Shown: piece after piece, positions 6,472 through 13,065 of the stretch
How positions within the stretch are numbered: position 1 is the first letter of the stretch
How the letters are laid out: each line of letters starts with the position of its first letter
Origin: VBDM01 sp035702665
Lineage (GTDB): Bacteria > Pseudomonadota > Gammaproteobacteria > Burkholderiales > SG8-39
Reading direction: 5' to 3'
Assembly (NCBI GenBank): GCA_035702665.1
Contig: DASSQD010000087.1
Coordinates: 1-13,965, forward strand
DNA: 13,965 bases
The notes under the pieces: generated by a model
The model's database searches: none
Told to the model about the DNA's origin: nothing
Seen by the model: the letters and a program-made list of their open reading frames with translations, nothing else
Program-made: the position numbers and the translations under genes

Positions 6472-7229
6472 ACATCTACGCCATCCGCGCAATATACGTG
6501 TTCGAGATGGCGCGCGCGCGGCGAACGCTGATGCAGAGCCTCGTGTCGCCGGTCATCTCCACCGCGCTCTATTTCGTCGTTTTCGGCGCCGCGATCGGCG
6601 GGCGCATCCCTCATGTCGAGGGCGTGAGCTACGGCGCCTTCATCGTTCCCGGCCTGGTGATGCTGTCGCTGCTGACGCAGAGCATCTCGAACGCGTCCTT
6701 CGGCATCTATTTCCCCAAGTTCGTGGGCACCATCTACGAGCTGCTCTCGGCGCCGGTGTCGTACTTCGAGATCGTCGTCGCCTACGTCGGCGCCGCGGCG
6801 ACCAAGTCGGTCGTCCTCGGCCTGGTGATCCTGGGGACGGCCGCCTTCATCGTGCCTATTCACATCGAGCACCCGGTATGGATGGCCGCCTTCCTCGTGC
6901 TGACCTCGGTGACCTTCTGCCTGTTCGGCTTCATCATCGGCATCTGGGCCGACGGCTTCGAGAAGCTCCAGGTCATTCCGCTCCTCATCGTCACGCCGCT
7001 CACCTTTCTCGGCGGGAGCTTCTACTCGATCAACATGCTGCCGCCCTTCTGGCAGACGGTGTCGCTGTTCAACCCCGTCGTGTACCTGGTGAGCGGCTTC
7101 CGCTGGAGCTTCTACGGGCTCGCCGACGTCGACGTCTGGGTGAGCCTGGGCATGACCTGCGTGTTCCTCGCTGCGTCGCTCGTAGTCATCGCGTGGATCT
7201 TCAGGACCGGGTACCGGCTGAAGATCTGA
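6468..7229 (+). CDS. ABC-2 type permease
   Basis: A 253-residue integral membrane protein of the ABC-2 family (YadH/DrrB-like). About six hydrophobic segments are visible: around 25-45, 58-75, 105-130, 138-160, 167-185 and 225-245. The family-typical stretches YGAFIVPGLVML (55-66), GTIYELLSAPVSYFEIV and LGGSFYSINMLPPFWQ with the following NPVVYLVSGFRW are all present. It forms the transmembrane dimer driven by the upstream ATPase. Its ATG overlaps the ATPase stop by 4 bp, so the pair is translationally coupled. The open frame extends far upstream through the ATPase gene, but that part is out-of-frame translation and not a fusion. Confidence 0.93.
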   Translation: MNIYAIRAIYVFEMARARRTLMQSLVSPVISTALYFVVFGAAIGGRIPHVEGVSYGAFIVPGLVMLSLLTQSISNASFGIYFPKFVGTIYELLSAPVSYFEIVVAYVGAAATKSVVLGLVILGTAAFIVPIHIEHPVWMAAFLVLTSVTFCLFGFIIGIWADGFEKLQVIPLLIVTPLTFLGGSFYSINMLPPFWQTVSLFNPVVYLVSGFRWSFYGLADVDVWVSLGMTCVFLAASLVVIAWIFRTGYRLKI

Positions 7230-7237
7230 GTCGACAA

Positions 7238-7304
7238 GGCGGGAGAACGCGTCGAGCCGCATTCGGCAACTATCCGCTGATTCAAATAGTTAGGCGCTCC
7301 CGCC
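7238..7304. repeat. Nested inverted repeat after the ABC exporter
   Basis: GGCGGGAG (7238-7245) is exactly complementary to CTCCCGCC (7297-7304), and a small GCCG-CATT-CGGC stem (7256-7267) lies between. It follows the permease stop and precedes the next promoter, where a terminator would be expected. However, no T-run follows on either strand in the correct position, so an intrinsic terminator is not supported. Confidence 0.3.
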
Positions 7305-7321
7305 AAAAAGATCAGGGCGTT

Positions 7322-7348
7322 TGTCGATTTTGCCGTGACCCGTTCGTC
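7322..7348 (+). promoter_or_regulatory. Candidate ECF42 sigma-factor promoter for the DGPF operon
   Basis: TGTCGA (7322-7327) is followed after 17 nt by CGTC (7345-7348). As I recall it, ECF42 sigma factors recognise TGTCGA at -35 and CG(A/T)C at -10, and regulate DGPF-protein genes; the last gene of this operon encodes such a sigma factor. Transcription would start near 7355, about 43 nt before the first start codon. The boxes are seen directly; recognition by this sigma factor is inferred. Confidence 0.7.
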
Positions 7349-7358
7349 GTAGAGTTGT

Positions 7359-7376
7359 GAGCAAGGCCTCTTGCTC
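7359..7376 (+). other. Perfect 7-bp hairpin at the 5' end of the DGPF operon mRNA
   Basis: GAGCAAG and CTTGCTC flank a GCCT loop. The hairpin begins only a few bases after the predicted transcription start and ends 8 bases before the Shine-Dalgarno GAGGAG (7385-7390). There is no T-run, so it is not a terminator. It could protect the 5' end of the message or be a protein-binding palindrome. Confidence 0.45.
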
Positions 7377-7397
7377 CCGACTTCGAGGAGAAAAGAC

Positions 7398-7820
7398 ATG
7401 CGTTTCATGATGATCGTGAAGGCCACGAAGGACAGCGAGAAGGGCGTGATGCCCGCCGAGAAGCTCATCGACGAGATGCAGAAATACCACGAGGAGCTGC
7501 ACAAGGCGGGGGTGCTGCTCGACGCGAGCGGCCTGAAGCCGAGCAAGCACGGCTGGCGCGTGAAGTACGCGGGGACGAAACGCGCCGTGGTCGACGGCCC
7601 GTTCGCCGAGGCGAAGGAGCTGATCGCGGGCTACACGCTCATCCAGGTGAAGTCGCGCGAGGAAGCCGTGGAATGGGCGCGGCGGTTTCCCAATCCCTCG
7701 ATCGACGGCGGCGAAGCGGAGATCGAGATCCGGCCGCTCTATGAGCTCGAGGACTTCGGCGACAGCGAGGGCATCGAGCGCTTTCGCAAGCTGGAGGAAG
7801 AGCGTGCAAGGAAAAAGTAG
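7398..7820 (+). CDS. DGPF-domain (YCII-related) protein, first copy
   Basis: A 140-residue protein of the YCII/DGPF family: MRFMMIVKA at the N terminus, the family-naming DGPF at 66-69 within VVDGPFAEAKELIAGY, then EEAVEWARRFPNP and a charged C-terminal tail. The family adopts a dimeric ferredoxin-like fold; its biochemical role is unsettled, but genes of this kind are strongly linked to ECF42 sigma factors. The ATG at 7398 follows GAGGAG (7385-7390) with a 7-base gap. It is the first gene behind the candidate ECF42 promoter, so probably the most directly controlled target. It shares the same fold and motif order with the second copy at 11350. Confidence 0.9.
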   Translation: MRFMMIVKATKDSEKGVMPAEKLIDEMQKYHEELHKAGVLLDASGLKPSKHGWRVKYAGTKRAVVDGPFAEAKELIAGYTLIQVKSREEAVEWARRFPNPSIDGGEAEIEIRPLYELEDFGDSEGIERFRKLEEERARKK

Positions 7821-7865
7821 CTCGCGCGACCAAGCGCAATCGCTACCGGACAAGGAACGGGAATC

Positions 7866-9290
7866 GTGACTCTGGACAACCGCAAGCGCTGGCTCGCCCT
7901 CATCGTCCTCTGCCTCGGCGAGCTGATGATCGTGCTCGACACGACCATCGTGGGCGTCGCGCTTCCCTCGATCCGCGAGGACCTGCGCTTCACCGAGGCC
8001 ACGCTCGTGTGGGTGGTGAACGCCTACATGCTCACCTACGGCGGCTTCCTGCTGCTCGGAGGGCGCCTCGGCGACCTCTACGGCCAGCGGCGCCTGTTCG
8101 TCGGCGGGACGCTGTTCTTCACCACGGCCTCGCTCGTCTGCGGGCTCGCCGGCTCGCAGTGGCTGCTGGTCGGCGCGCGCTTCGCGCAGGGGCTCGGCGG
8201 CGCGGTGGTGTCGTCGATCGCCCTCTCGCTCATCATGAACCTGTTCCAGGAGCCCGGCGAGCGCGCCAAGGCGATGGGCATCTACGGCTTCGTCTGCGCC
8301 GCCGGCGGATCGATCGGCGTGCTGGTCGGCGGCCTGCTGACGAGCGGCTTCAACTGGCACTGGATCTTCCTCGTCAACCTGCCGATCGGCGCCGCAGTAT
8401 GCGGCTTCTGCGTCGCGCTGCTGCCCGACGACCGGCCGGACGCGCGCGGACAGCGCCTCGACGTCGCCGGGGCGATCATCATCACGCTTTCCCTCATGCT
8501 CGCGATTTACGGCATCGTCAACGGGAACGGGGCCGGCTGGACCTCGCCGCACACGCTCGGTTTCATCGGCGGAGGCGCGGCGCTCTTCGCCCTGTTCATC
8601 GTCGTCGAGGCGCGCGCCAAGGCTCCGCTGATGCCGCTCGGCCTGTTCCGCTTCCGCAACCTTTCGAGCGCGAGCGTGATCGGCGCGCTGTGGTCGGCGG
8701 CGATGTTCGCGTGGTTCTTCGTGTCGGCGCTGTATATGCAGCTCGTGCTCGACTACACGCCGATGCAGGTCGGGCTCGCCTTCCTCCCCGCCAACCTCAT
8801 CATGGCGGCGTTCTCTCTCGGGCTTTCGGCCAGGATCGTGATGCGCTTCGGCAACCGCCTGCCGCTCGCCCTCGGTCTCGCGCTCGCTTCGCTGGGCCTC
8901 GCGCTGTTCGCCTTCTCGCCGGTCGAAGGCGATTTCCTGCTGCACGTGCTGCCCGCGATGACCGTGCTCGGCATCGGCTGCGGCATGGCGCTGAACCCCA
9001 TCCTGCTCGTCGCCATGGGCGAGGTCGCTCCCAGCGACTCGGGCCTAGCCTCGGGCGTGGTCAATACCGCGTTCATGATGGGCGGCTCGCTCGGCCTCGC
9101 GGTGCTCGCAAGCCTGTCGTCGGCGCGCACCGGGGGACTGCTCGCCGCGGGCGCGGCGCTGCAGTCCGCGCTCGCCGGCGGCTACCAGCTCGCCTTCGTT
9201 CTCGGGGCGGCGTTCGCGGGCGTTGCCGCGCTCCTCTCCGCCCTGCTGCTTCGCGGCGAGCGCCTCACTCCATCGTACAAGGGAGCCTGA
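7866..9290 (+). CDS. MFS multidrug exporter, DHA2 (EmrB/QacA) type, 14 membrane segments
   Basis: A 474-residue major facilitator with about 14 predicted helices. The DHA2 marker LDTTIVGVALP lies in helix 1 (24-34, Asp25) and motif A GGRLGDLYGQRRLF in loop 2-3 (65-78). The loop after helix 6 (DDRPDARGQRLDVAGA) is the typical join before the two extra helices. The family extrudes lipophilic drugs and cations by proton antiport. The GTG start at 7866 has AAGGAA (7852-7857) 8 bases upstream. It lies 45 bp after the DGPF gene and 2 bp before the VOC gene, inside the ECF42 operon, suggesting detoxification as the operon's theme. The substrate is unknown. Confidence 0.92.
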   Translation: MTLDNRKRWLALIVLCLGELMIVLDTTIVGVALPSIREDLRFTEATLVWVVNAYMLTYGGFLLLGGRLGDLYGQRRLFVGGTLFFTTASLVCGLAGSQWLLVGARFAQGLGGAVVSSIALSLIMNLFQEPGERAKAMGIYGFVCAAGGSIGVLVGGLLTSGFNWHWIFLVNLPIGAAVCGFCVALLPDDRPDARGQRLDVAGAIIITLSLMLAIYGIVNGNGAGWTSPHTLGFIGGGAALFALFIVVEARAKAPLMPLGLFRFRNLSSASVIGALWSAAMFAWFFVSALYMQLVLDYTPMQVGLAFLPANLIMAAFSLGLSARIVMRFGNRLPLALGLALASLGLALFAFSPVEGDFLLHVLPAMTVLGIGCGMALNPILLVAMGEVAPSDSGLASGVVNTAFMMGGSLGLAVLASLSSARTGGLLAAGAALQSALAGGYQLAFVLGAAFAGVAALLSALLLRGERLTPSYKGA

Positions 9291-9292
9291 CC

Positions 9293-9769
9293 ATGCAGAA
9301 GATCACCCCTTTCCTGTGGTTCGACACCCAGGCCGAGGAGGCGGCGAAGTTCTACGCCTCCATCTTCCCCAACTCGAAGATCCTGAAGACCGCTCGCTAC
9401 GGCGACGCAGGGCCCGGTCCCAAGGGCAGCGTGATGACGGTGGAGTTCGAGCTCGACGGCCAGCGCATGATCGCGCTGAACGGCGGGCCGGTGTTCAGGT
9501 TCACCGAGGCGATCTCGCTGGTCGTGGACTGCAAGGACCAGAAGGAAGTCGACCGCTACTGGAACGGGTTGCTGCAAGGCGGGAAGGAATCGCAGTGCGG
9601 CTGGCTCAAGGACAGGTACGGGCTGTCGTGGCAGATCGTCCCCACGGTACTGGCGCGATTGCTGAGCGACCCCGACGCGAAGAAGGCGAAGCGCGTCATG
9701 GAGGCGATGCTCAAGATGAGGAAGATCGACATCGCGGCCCTAGAGGCCGCAGCAAAGGAGAAGTCATGA
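9293..9769 (+). CDS. VOC-superfamily protein, PhnB / 3-demethylubiquinone methyltransferase-like
   Basis: A 158-residue protein with the PhnB-like vicinal-oxygen-chelate fold. Seen are MQKITPFLWFDTQAEEAAKF at the start, YASIFPNSKI (21-30), the GSVMTVEFELDGQ strand (45-57), FTEAISLVVDC (70-80) and the closing WLKDRYGLSWQIVP (104-117), all standard for this family. Members of the group often lack an assigned reaction; a binding or resistance role toward small aromatic or electrophilic compounds is possible. The ATG at 9293 follows AAGGGAG (9279-9285) by 7 bases, just 2 bp after the MFS stop. Its own stop overlaps the next MFS start (ATGA, 9766-9769). VOC genes of this kind commonly accompany DGPF proteins at ECF42 loci. 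Confidence 0.88.
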   Translation: MQKITPFLWFDTQAEEAAKFYASIFPNSKILKTARYGDAGPGPKGSVMTVEFELDGQRMIALNGGPVFRFTEAISLVVDCKDQKEVDRYWNGLLQGGKESQCGWLKDRYGLSWQIVPTVLARLLSDPDAKKAKRVMEAMLKMRKIDIAALEAAAKEKS

Positions 9770-10965
9770 AAGAGCCGCGGTACGGCTGGATCGTCGTGGC
9801 GCTCGGCGCCTTCATGACCTGCATCGCCGCCGGTGCCATGTTCTCACTCGCGGTGTTCCTGCGTCCCATCGTAGAGTCGACCGGCTGGTCGACCACCGCC
9901 GTGTCGACCGCCATGACGCTCAACTTCCTCGCGATGGGGGCGGCCGGCTTCGGCTGGGGCGCGCTCAGCGACCGCATCGGGCCGCGGCCCGTCGTGCTCG
10001 CCGGGGCGGTGCTCCTGGGGCTGGGCCTCTTCCTCGCGAGCCATGCGCAGACCCCGCTCCAGTTCCAGCTCGCCTTCGGCCTGCTGGTCGGCATCGCCGT
10101 CGGCAGCTTCTTCTCGCCGATGATCGCGGCCGTCATGGGCTGGATCAGCGAGCACCGCGGCCTCGCGGTTTCGCTGGTCTCGGTGGGCGTAGGCGTCGCG
10201 CCGATGACCATGTCGCCGTTCGCCGCGTGGCTCATCACGCAGATGGACTGGCGATCGGCGCAAGTCGTGATCGCCGTGTTCGTATGGGTGACGCTCGTTC
10301 CGGCGGCGCTTCTTGTGCGCCGGCCGCCCGCCGCGCCGGGGGCCGGGCCGGGCGGAGCGGAAGGACCGCAGTCCAGCCTGCGCGACGCGTTCTTCTCGCC
10401 CCCGTTCGTCGTCCTCGCGCTCACCTTCTTCGCCTGCTGCGCGGCGCACGCCGGCCCGATCTTCCACACCGTCACCTACGCCCAGACCTGCGGCCTCGCG
10501 CCGCTCGCCGCCGTGACGATCTACAGCGTCGAGGGCCTCGCGGGCTTGGGCGGCCGCCTCGGGCTCGGGCTCGCGGCCGACCGCTTCGGCGTGAAGCGCG
10601 TGCTCATCGCGGGCCTGCTGATCCAGGCGCTCGCCGCGTTCGCGTTCATCTCAGCCTCGCAGCTCGGCGAGTTCTACGCGGTGGCCGCGACGTTCGGCTT
10701 CGCTTACGGCGGCGTGATGCCGCTCTACGCGGTGCTCGCGCGCGAGTACTTCGGGCAGAAGATCCTCGGCGGGGTGTTCGGCGCCGCCGCCATGGTGTCC
10801 AGCCTCGGGATGGCCGCCGGGCCGGCGATCGGCGGCTGGATCTTCGACACCTTCGGCCGCTATACCTGGATGTACGTCTACTCGGGCGCGATCGGCCTCG
10901 GCGCCGTGGCGATCGCGCTCGCGTTCCCGCCTTTTCCCAGGACGGCAACAGCGGCTCAATCCTAG
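9766..10965 (+). CDS. MFS transporter, oxalate/formate antiporter (OFA)/monocarboxylate-like, 12 membrane segments
   Basis: A 399-residue major facilitator with about 12 helices. RYGWIVVALGAFMTCIAAG forms helix 1, typical of OFA/monocarboxylate porters, and motif A is GALSDRIGPRPVV (65-77). A proline/glycine-rich cytoplasmic loop separates the two halves (about 185-203), and a second motif-A-like GLAADRFGVKRV follows in the C-half. Such proteins carry small organic anions; the substrate is not predictable. Its start overlaps the VOC gene's stop and has AAAGGAG a few bases upstream. Finding a second, unrelated MFS transporter within one ECF42 operon is unusual. Family assignment is firm; direction of transport is unknown. 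Confidence 0.9.
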   Translation: MKEPRYGWIVVALGAFMTCIAAGAMFSLAVFLRPIVESTGWSTTAVSTAMTLNFLAMGAAGFGWGALSDRIGPRPVVLAGAVLLGLGLFLASHAQTPLQFQLAFGLLVGIAVGSFFSPMIAAVMGWISEHRGLAVSLVSVGVGVAPMTMSPFAAWLITQMDWRSAQVVIAVFVWVTLVPAALLVRRPPAAPGAGPGGAEGPQSSLRDAFFSPPFVVLALTFFACCAAHAGPIFHTVTYAQTCGLAPLAAVTIYSVEGLAGLGGRLGLGLAADRFGVKRVLIAGLLIQALAAFAFISASQLGEFYAVAATFGFAYGGVMPLYAVLAREYFGQKILGGVFGAAAMVSSLGMAAGPAIGGWIFDTFGRYTWMYVYSGAIGLGAVAIALAFPPFPRTATAAQS

Positions 10966-10979
10966 CGAAGGAGATCATC

Positions 10980-11336
10980 ATGTACGTCGACGCAGTCGTA
11001 GTCCCCGTTCCAAAGAGGAAGCTCTCCGAGTACCGCAGCATGGCGCGCAGGTCGGGCAAGGTGTGGCGCGAGCACGGCGCGCTGGAATACCTGGAAGCCG
11101 TGGCGGACGACGTGAAGCCGGGGAAGCACACCTCCTTCCCGCAAAGCGTGAAGCTCAAGCCCGGCGAGACCGTGGTGTTCGCGTATATCGTGTACAAGTC
11201 GCGCGCTCAGCGCGACCGCGTCATGAAGAAAGTGTTCAAGGACAAGCGCCTCGCGGACATGATGGACCCGAAGAAGCTGCCCTTCGACGGCAAGCGCATG
11301 TTCTGGGGCGGGTTCAAGCCGCTCGTCCAGGTCTAA
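10980..11336 (+). CDS. DUF1428 family protein
   Basis: A 118-residue small soluble protein matching DUF1428 (YbaA-like). MYVDAVVVPVPKRKLSEYRS opens it, followed by WREHGALEYLEAVADDV, a VVFAYIVYKSRAQRD strand-helix segment, and a C-terminal FDGKRMFWGGF signature. It belongs to the dimeric alpha/beta-barrel (ferredoxin-like) group, as DGPF proteins do. No reaction is known. AAGGAG (10968-10973) lies 6 bases before the ATG. It sits 14 bp after the MFS gene and 13 bp before the second DGPF gene, so it is an internal operon member. DUF1428 genes recur near DGPF and ECF42 genes, which supports a shared stress or detoxification function. Confidence 0.9.
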   Translation: MYVDAVVVPVPKRKLSEYRSMARRSGKVWREHGALEYLEAVADDVKPGKHTSFPQSVKLKPGETVVFAYIVYKSRAQRDRVMKKVFKDKRLADMMDPKKLPFDGKRMFWGGFKPLVQV

Positions 11337-11349
11337 CGAGGAGATACCC

Positions 11350-11781
11350 GTGAGATTCATGATGATCGTGATTCCCAAGGGCTACGAGAAGGCCAAGCCG
11401 GGCGCGATGCCGGACGCCAAGATCGTCGCCGAAATGTCGAAGTACAACGAATCCCTTCAGAAAGCGGGCGTGCTGCTTTCGATGGAGGGCCTGCACCCGC
11501 CGTCGATGGGGGCGCGAGTCGCGTTCGCCGGCGGCAAGCCCAAGGTCACGGACGGCCCGTTCACCGAGGCGAAGGAAGTCATCGGCGGCTACTGGATGAT
11601 CCAGGTGAAGTCGAAGGCGGAGGCGCTCGAATGGGCGAAGCGCGCCCCCATGCCCGACAACGAGGTGATCGAGATCCGCCAGGTGCAGGAGTTCGAGGAT
11701 TTTCCCGCCGACGTGCAGAAAGCCGCGGCGGGCGAGCCGGCGCTGCGCGAGCAGCTCGAGAAGAAGGCGAAGAAGCGCTAG
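11350..11781 (+). CDS. DGPF-domain (YCII-related) protein, second copy
   Basis: A 143-residue DGPF/YCII protein: MRFMMIVIPKGYEKAKPGAM at the start, DGPF at 68-71 within VTDGPFTEAKEVIGGYWMIQV, then EALEWAKRAPMP and a lysine-rich end. The N-terminal insertion GYEKAKPGAMP distinguishes it from the first copy, and the two clearly differ along their length, so this is an old paralogue. The GTG start follows GAGGAG (11338-11343) by 6 bases. Only 1 bp separates its stop from the sigma-factor start. This DGPF-sigma adjacency is the classical ECF42 gene order. Biochemical function is unknown; a partner or modulator of the sigma factor's C-terminal domain is one possibility. Confidence 0.92.
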   Translation: MRFMMIVIPKGYEKAKPGAMPDAKIVAEMSKYNESLQKAGVLLSMEGLHPPSMGARVAFAGGKPKVTDGPFTEAKEVIGGYWMIQVKSKAEALEWAKRAPMPDNEVIEIRQVQEFEDFPADVQKAAAGEPALREQLEKKAKKR

Positions 11782-11782
11782 C

Positions 11783-13063
11783 GTGGCCGAGGCGACCCAC
11801 TCAGTCACGAATAGCACCATCGAGGCGGTCTGGCGGATCGAATCCGCGAAGATCGTCGCCGCGCTCGCGCGCATGACGCGCGACGTCGGCCTCGCCGAGG
11901 AGCTGGCGCAGGAGGCGCTCGTCGCGGCGCTCGAGAAATGGCCCGAATCGGGCGTGCCCGACAAGCCGGGCGCCTGGCTCGTGACCGCCGCGAAGAACCG
12001 CGCTCTCGATCATTTCCGTCACCGCAAGCTCGCCGAGGAGAAGCACGAGGAGATCTCCCGCGAGTCAGAGGATGGATTCATGCCGGACTTCGACGCGAAC
12101 CTCGAGGACGACATCGGCGACGACCTGCTGCGGCTCGTCTTCACCGCCTGCCACCCGGTGCTCTCGACCGAAGCGCGGGCCGCGCTGACCCTGAAGCTCC
12201 TCTGCGGACTTACGACCGAGGAAATCGCGAGAGCGTTCCTCGTACCCGAGCCCACGGTCGCGCAGCGCATCGTGCGGGCGAAGCGCACCTTGTCCGAGGC
12301 GCGCGTTCCGTTCGAGGTGCCGCGCGGCGAGGAGCTGGCCGCGAGGCTCACCTCGGTTCTCGAAGTGATCTACCTCGTTTTCAACGAGGGCTATTCGGCG
12401 ACGGCGGGCGACGACTGGATGCGCCCGGCCCTGTGCGAGGACGCGCTGCGCCTCGGGCGCATCCTGGCCGAGCTCGCGCCCGAGGAGCCGGAGGTCCACG
12501 GCCTCATCGCGCTCATGGAGATCCAGGCATCGCGCCTGCGCGCGCGCACGGGGCCGACGGGCGAGCCCGTGCTGCTTCTCGACCAGGACCGCGCCCGATG
12601 GGATCACGTCCTGGTGCGGCGCGGGCTTGCGGCGCTCGAGCGCGCGGAGAAGGCGGGCGGCGCGCTGGGGCCCTACACCCTGCAGGCCGCAATCGCCGCC
12701 TGCCACGCGCGCGCGAACACGCCGGCGGAGACGGACTGGAAGCGCATCGTCGCCCTGTACGACGCACTCGCCCAGCTCATGCCCTCGCCGATCGTCGAGC
12801 TCAACCGCGCAGTGGCGGTGGCGATAACCTACGGTCCCGAGGAGGGCCTCGCGCTCGTCGACGCGATCGCCGCCGAGCCCGCGCTGCGTGGCTATCACCT
12901 GCTCCCGTCGGTGCGCGGCGACTTCCTGGAAAAGCTTGGTCGCCTCGATGAGGCGCGCGGCGAGTTCGAGCGCGCGGCTTCGATGACGCGGAACTCGCGC
13001 GAGATCCGGTTGCTGCTCGACCGCGCCGCGGCGCTGCACCCGGGCCTGCGCGTGGTGAAGTAA
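11783..13063 (+). CDS. ECF42-group RNA polymerase sigma factor with C-terminal TPR-like domain
   Basis: A 426-residue sigma factor, about twice the usual ECF length. Region 2 spans about 14-82 (GLAEELAQEALVAALEKWP and KPGAWLVTAAKNRALDHFR). Region 4 spans about 114-172 (CGLTTEEIARAFLVPEPTVA, then QRIVRAKRTL). The group marker YLVFNEGYSAT follows at 197-207, and a TPR-like extension (about 300-420) includes ELNRAVAV and GDFLEKLGRLDEARGEFERA. In studied ECF42 factors this extension is needed for activity, and there is no classical anti-sigma factor; none is seen here. The GTG start has only a weak ribosome-binding site, so it probably relies on coupling to the upstream DGPF gene 1 bp away. It likely drives the promoter at 7322, closing a positive loop. 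Confidence 0.93.
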   Translation: MAEATHSVTNSTIEAVWRIESAKIVAALARMTRDVGLAEELAQEALVAALEKWPESGVPDKPGAWLVTAAKNRALDHFRHRKLAEEKHEEISRESEDGFMPDFDANLEDDIGDDLLRLVFTACHPVLSTEARAALTLKLLCGLTTEEIARAFLVPEPTVAQRIVRAKRTLSEARVPFEVPRGEELAARLTSVLEVIYLVFNEGYSATAGDDWMRPALCEDALRLGRILAELAPEEPEVHGLIALMEIQASRLRARTGPTGEPVLLLDQDRARWDHVLVRRGLAALERAEKAGGALGPYTLQAAIAACHARANTPAETDWKRIVALYDALAQLMPSPIVELNRAVAVAITYGPEEGLALVDAIAAEPALRGYHLLPSVRGDFLEKLGRLDEARGEFERAASMTRNSREIRLLLDRAAALHPGLRVVK

Positions 13064-13065
13064 GT

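Noticed and set aside
7238..7304. Intrinsic terminator after the ABC exporter
   Set aside because: The inverted repeat is real, but the loop is 51 nt and A-residues, not T-residues, follow on the plus strand; no T-run is correctly placed on either strand.
7290..8945. 551-codon open frame on the minus strand opposite the DGPF and MFS genes
   Set aside because: The translation is low-complexity Glu/Arg/Ala/His text typical of the antisense of a membrane protein in GC-rich DNA; no ribosome-binding site or domain was seen.
8009..9292. Apparent long N-terminal extension of the VOC protein
   Set aside because: It is out-of-frame translation of the MFS gene; the ATG at 9293 has a good ribosome-binding site and begins the conserved domain.
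9904..9909. TGTCGA hexamer inside the second MFS gene as an internal ECF42 promoter
   Set aside because: It lies within coding sequence and no CG(A/T)C box is found at the required 16-17 nt distance.
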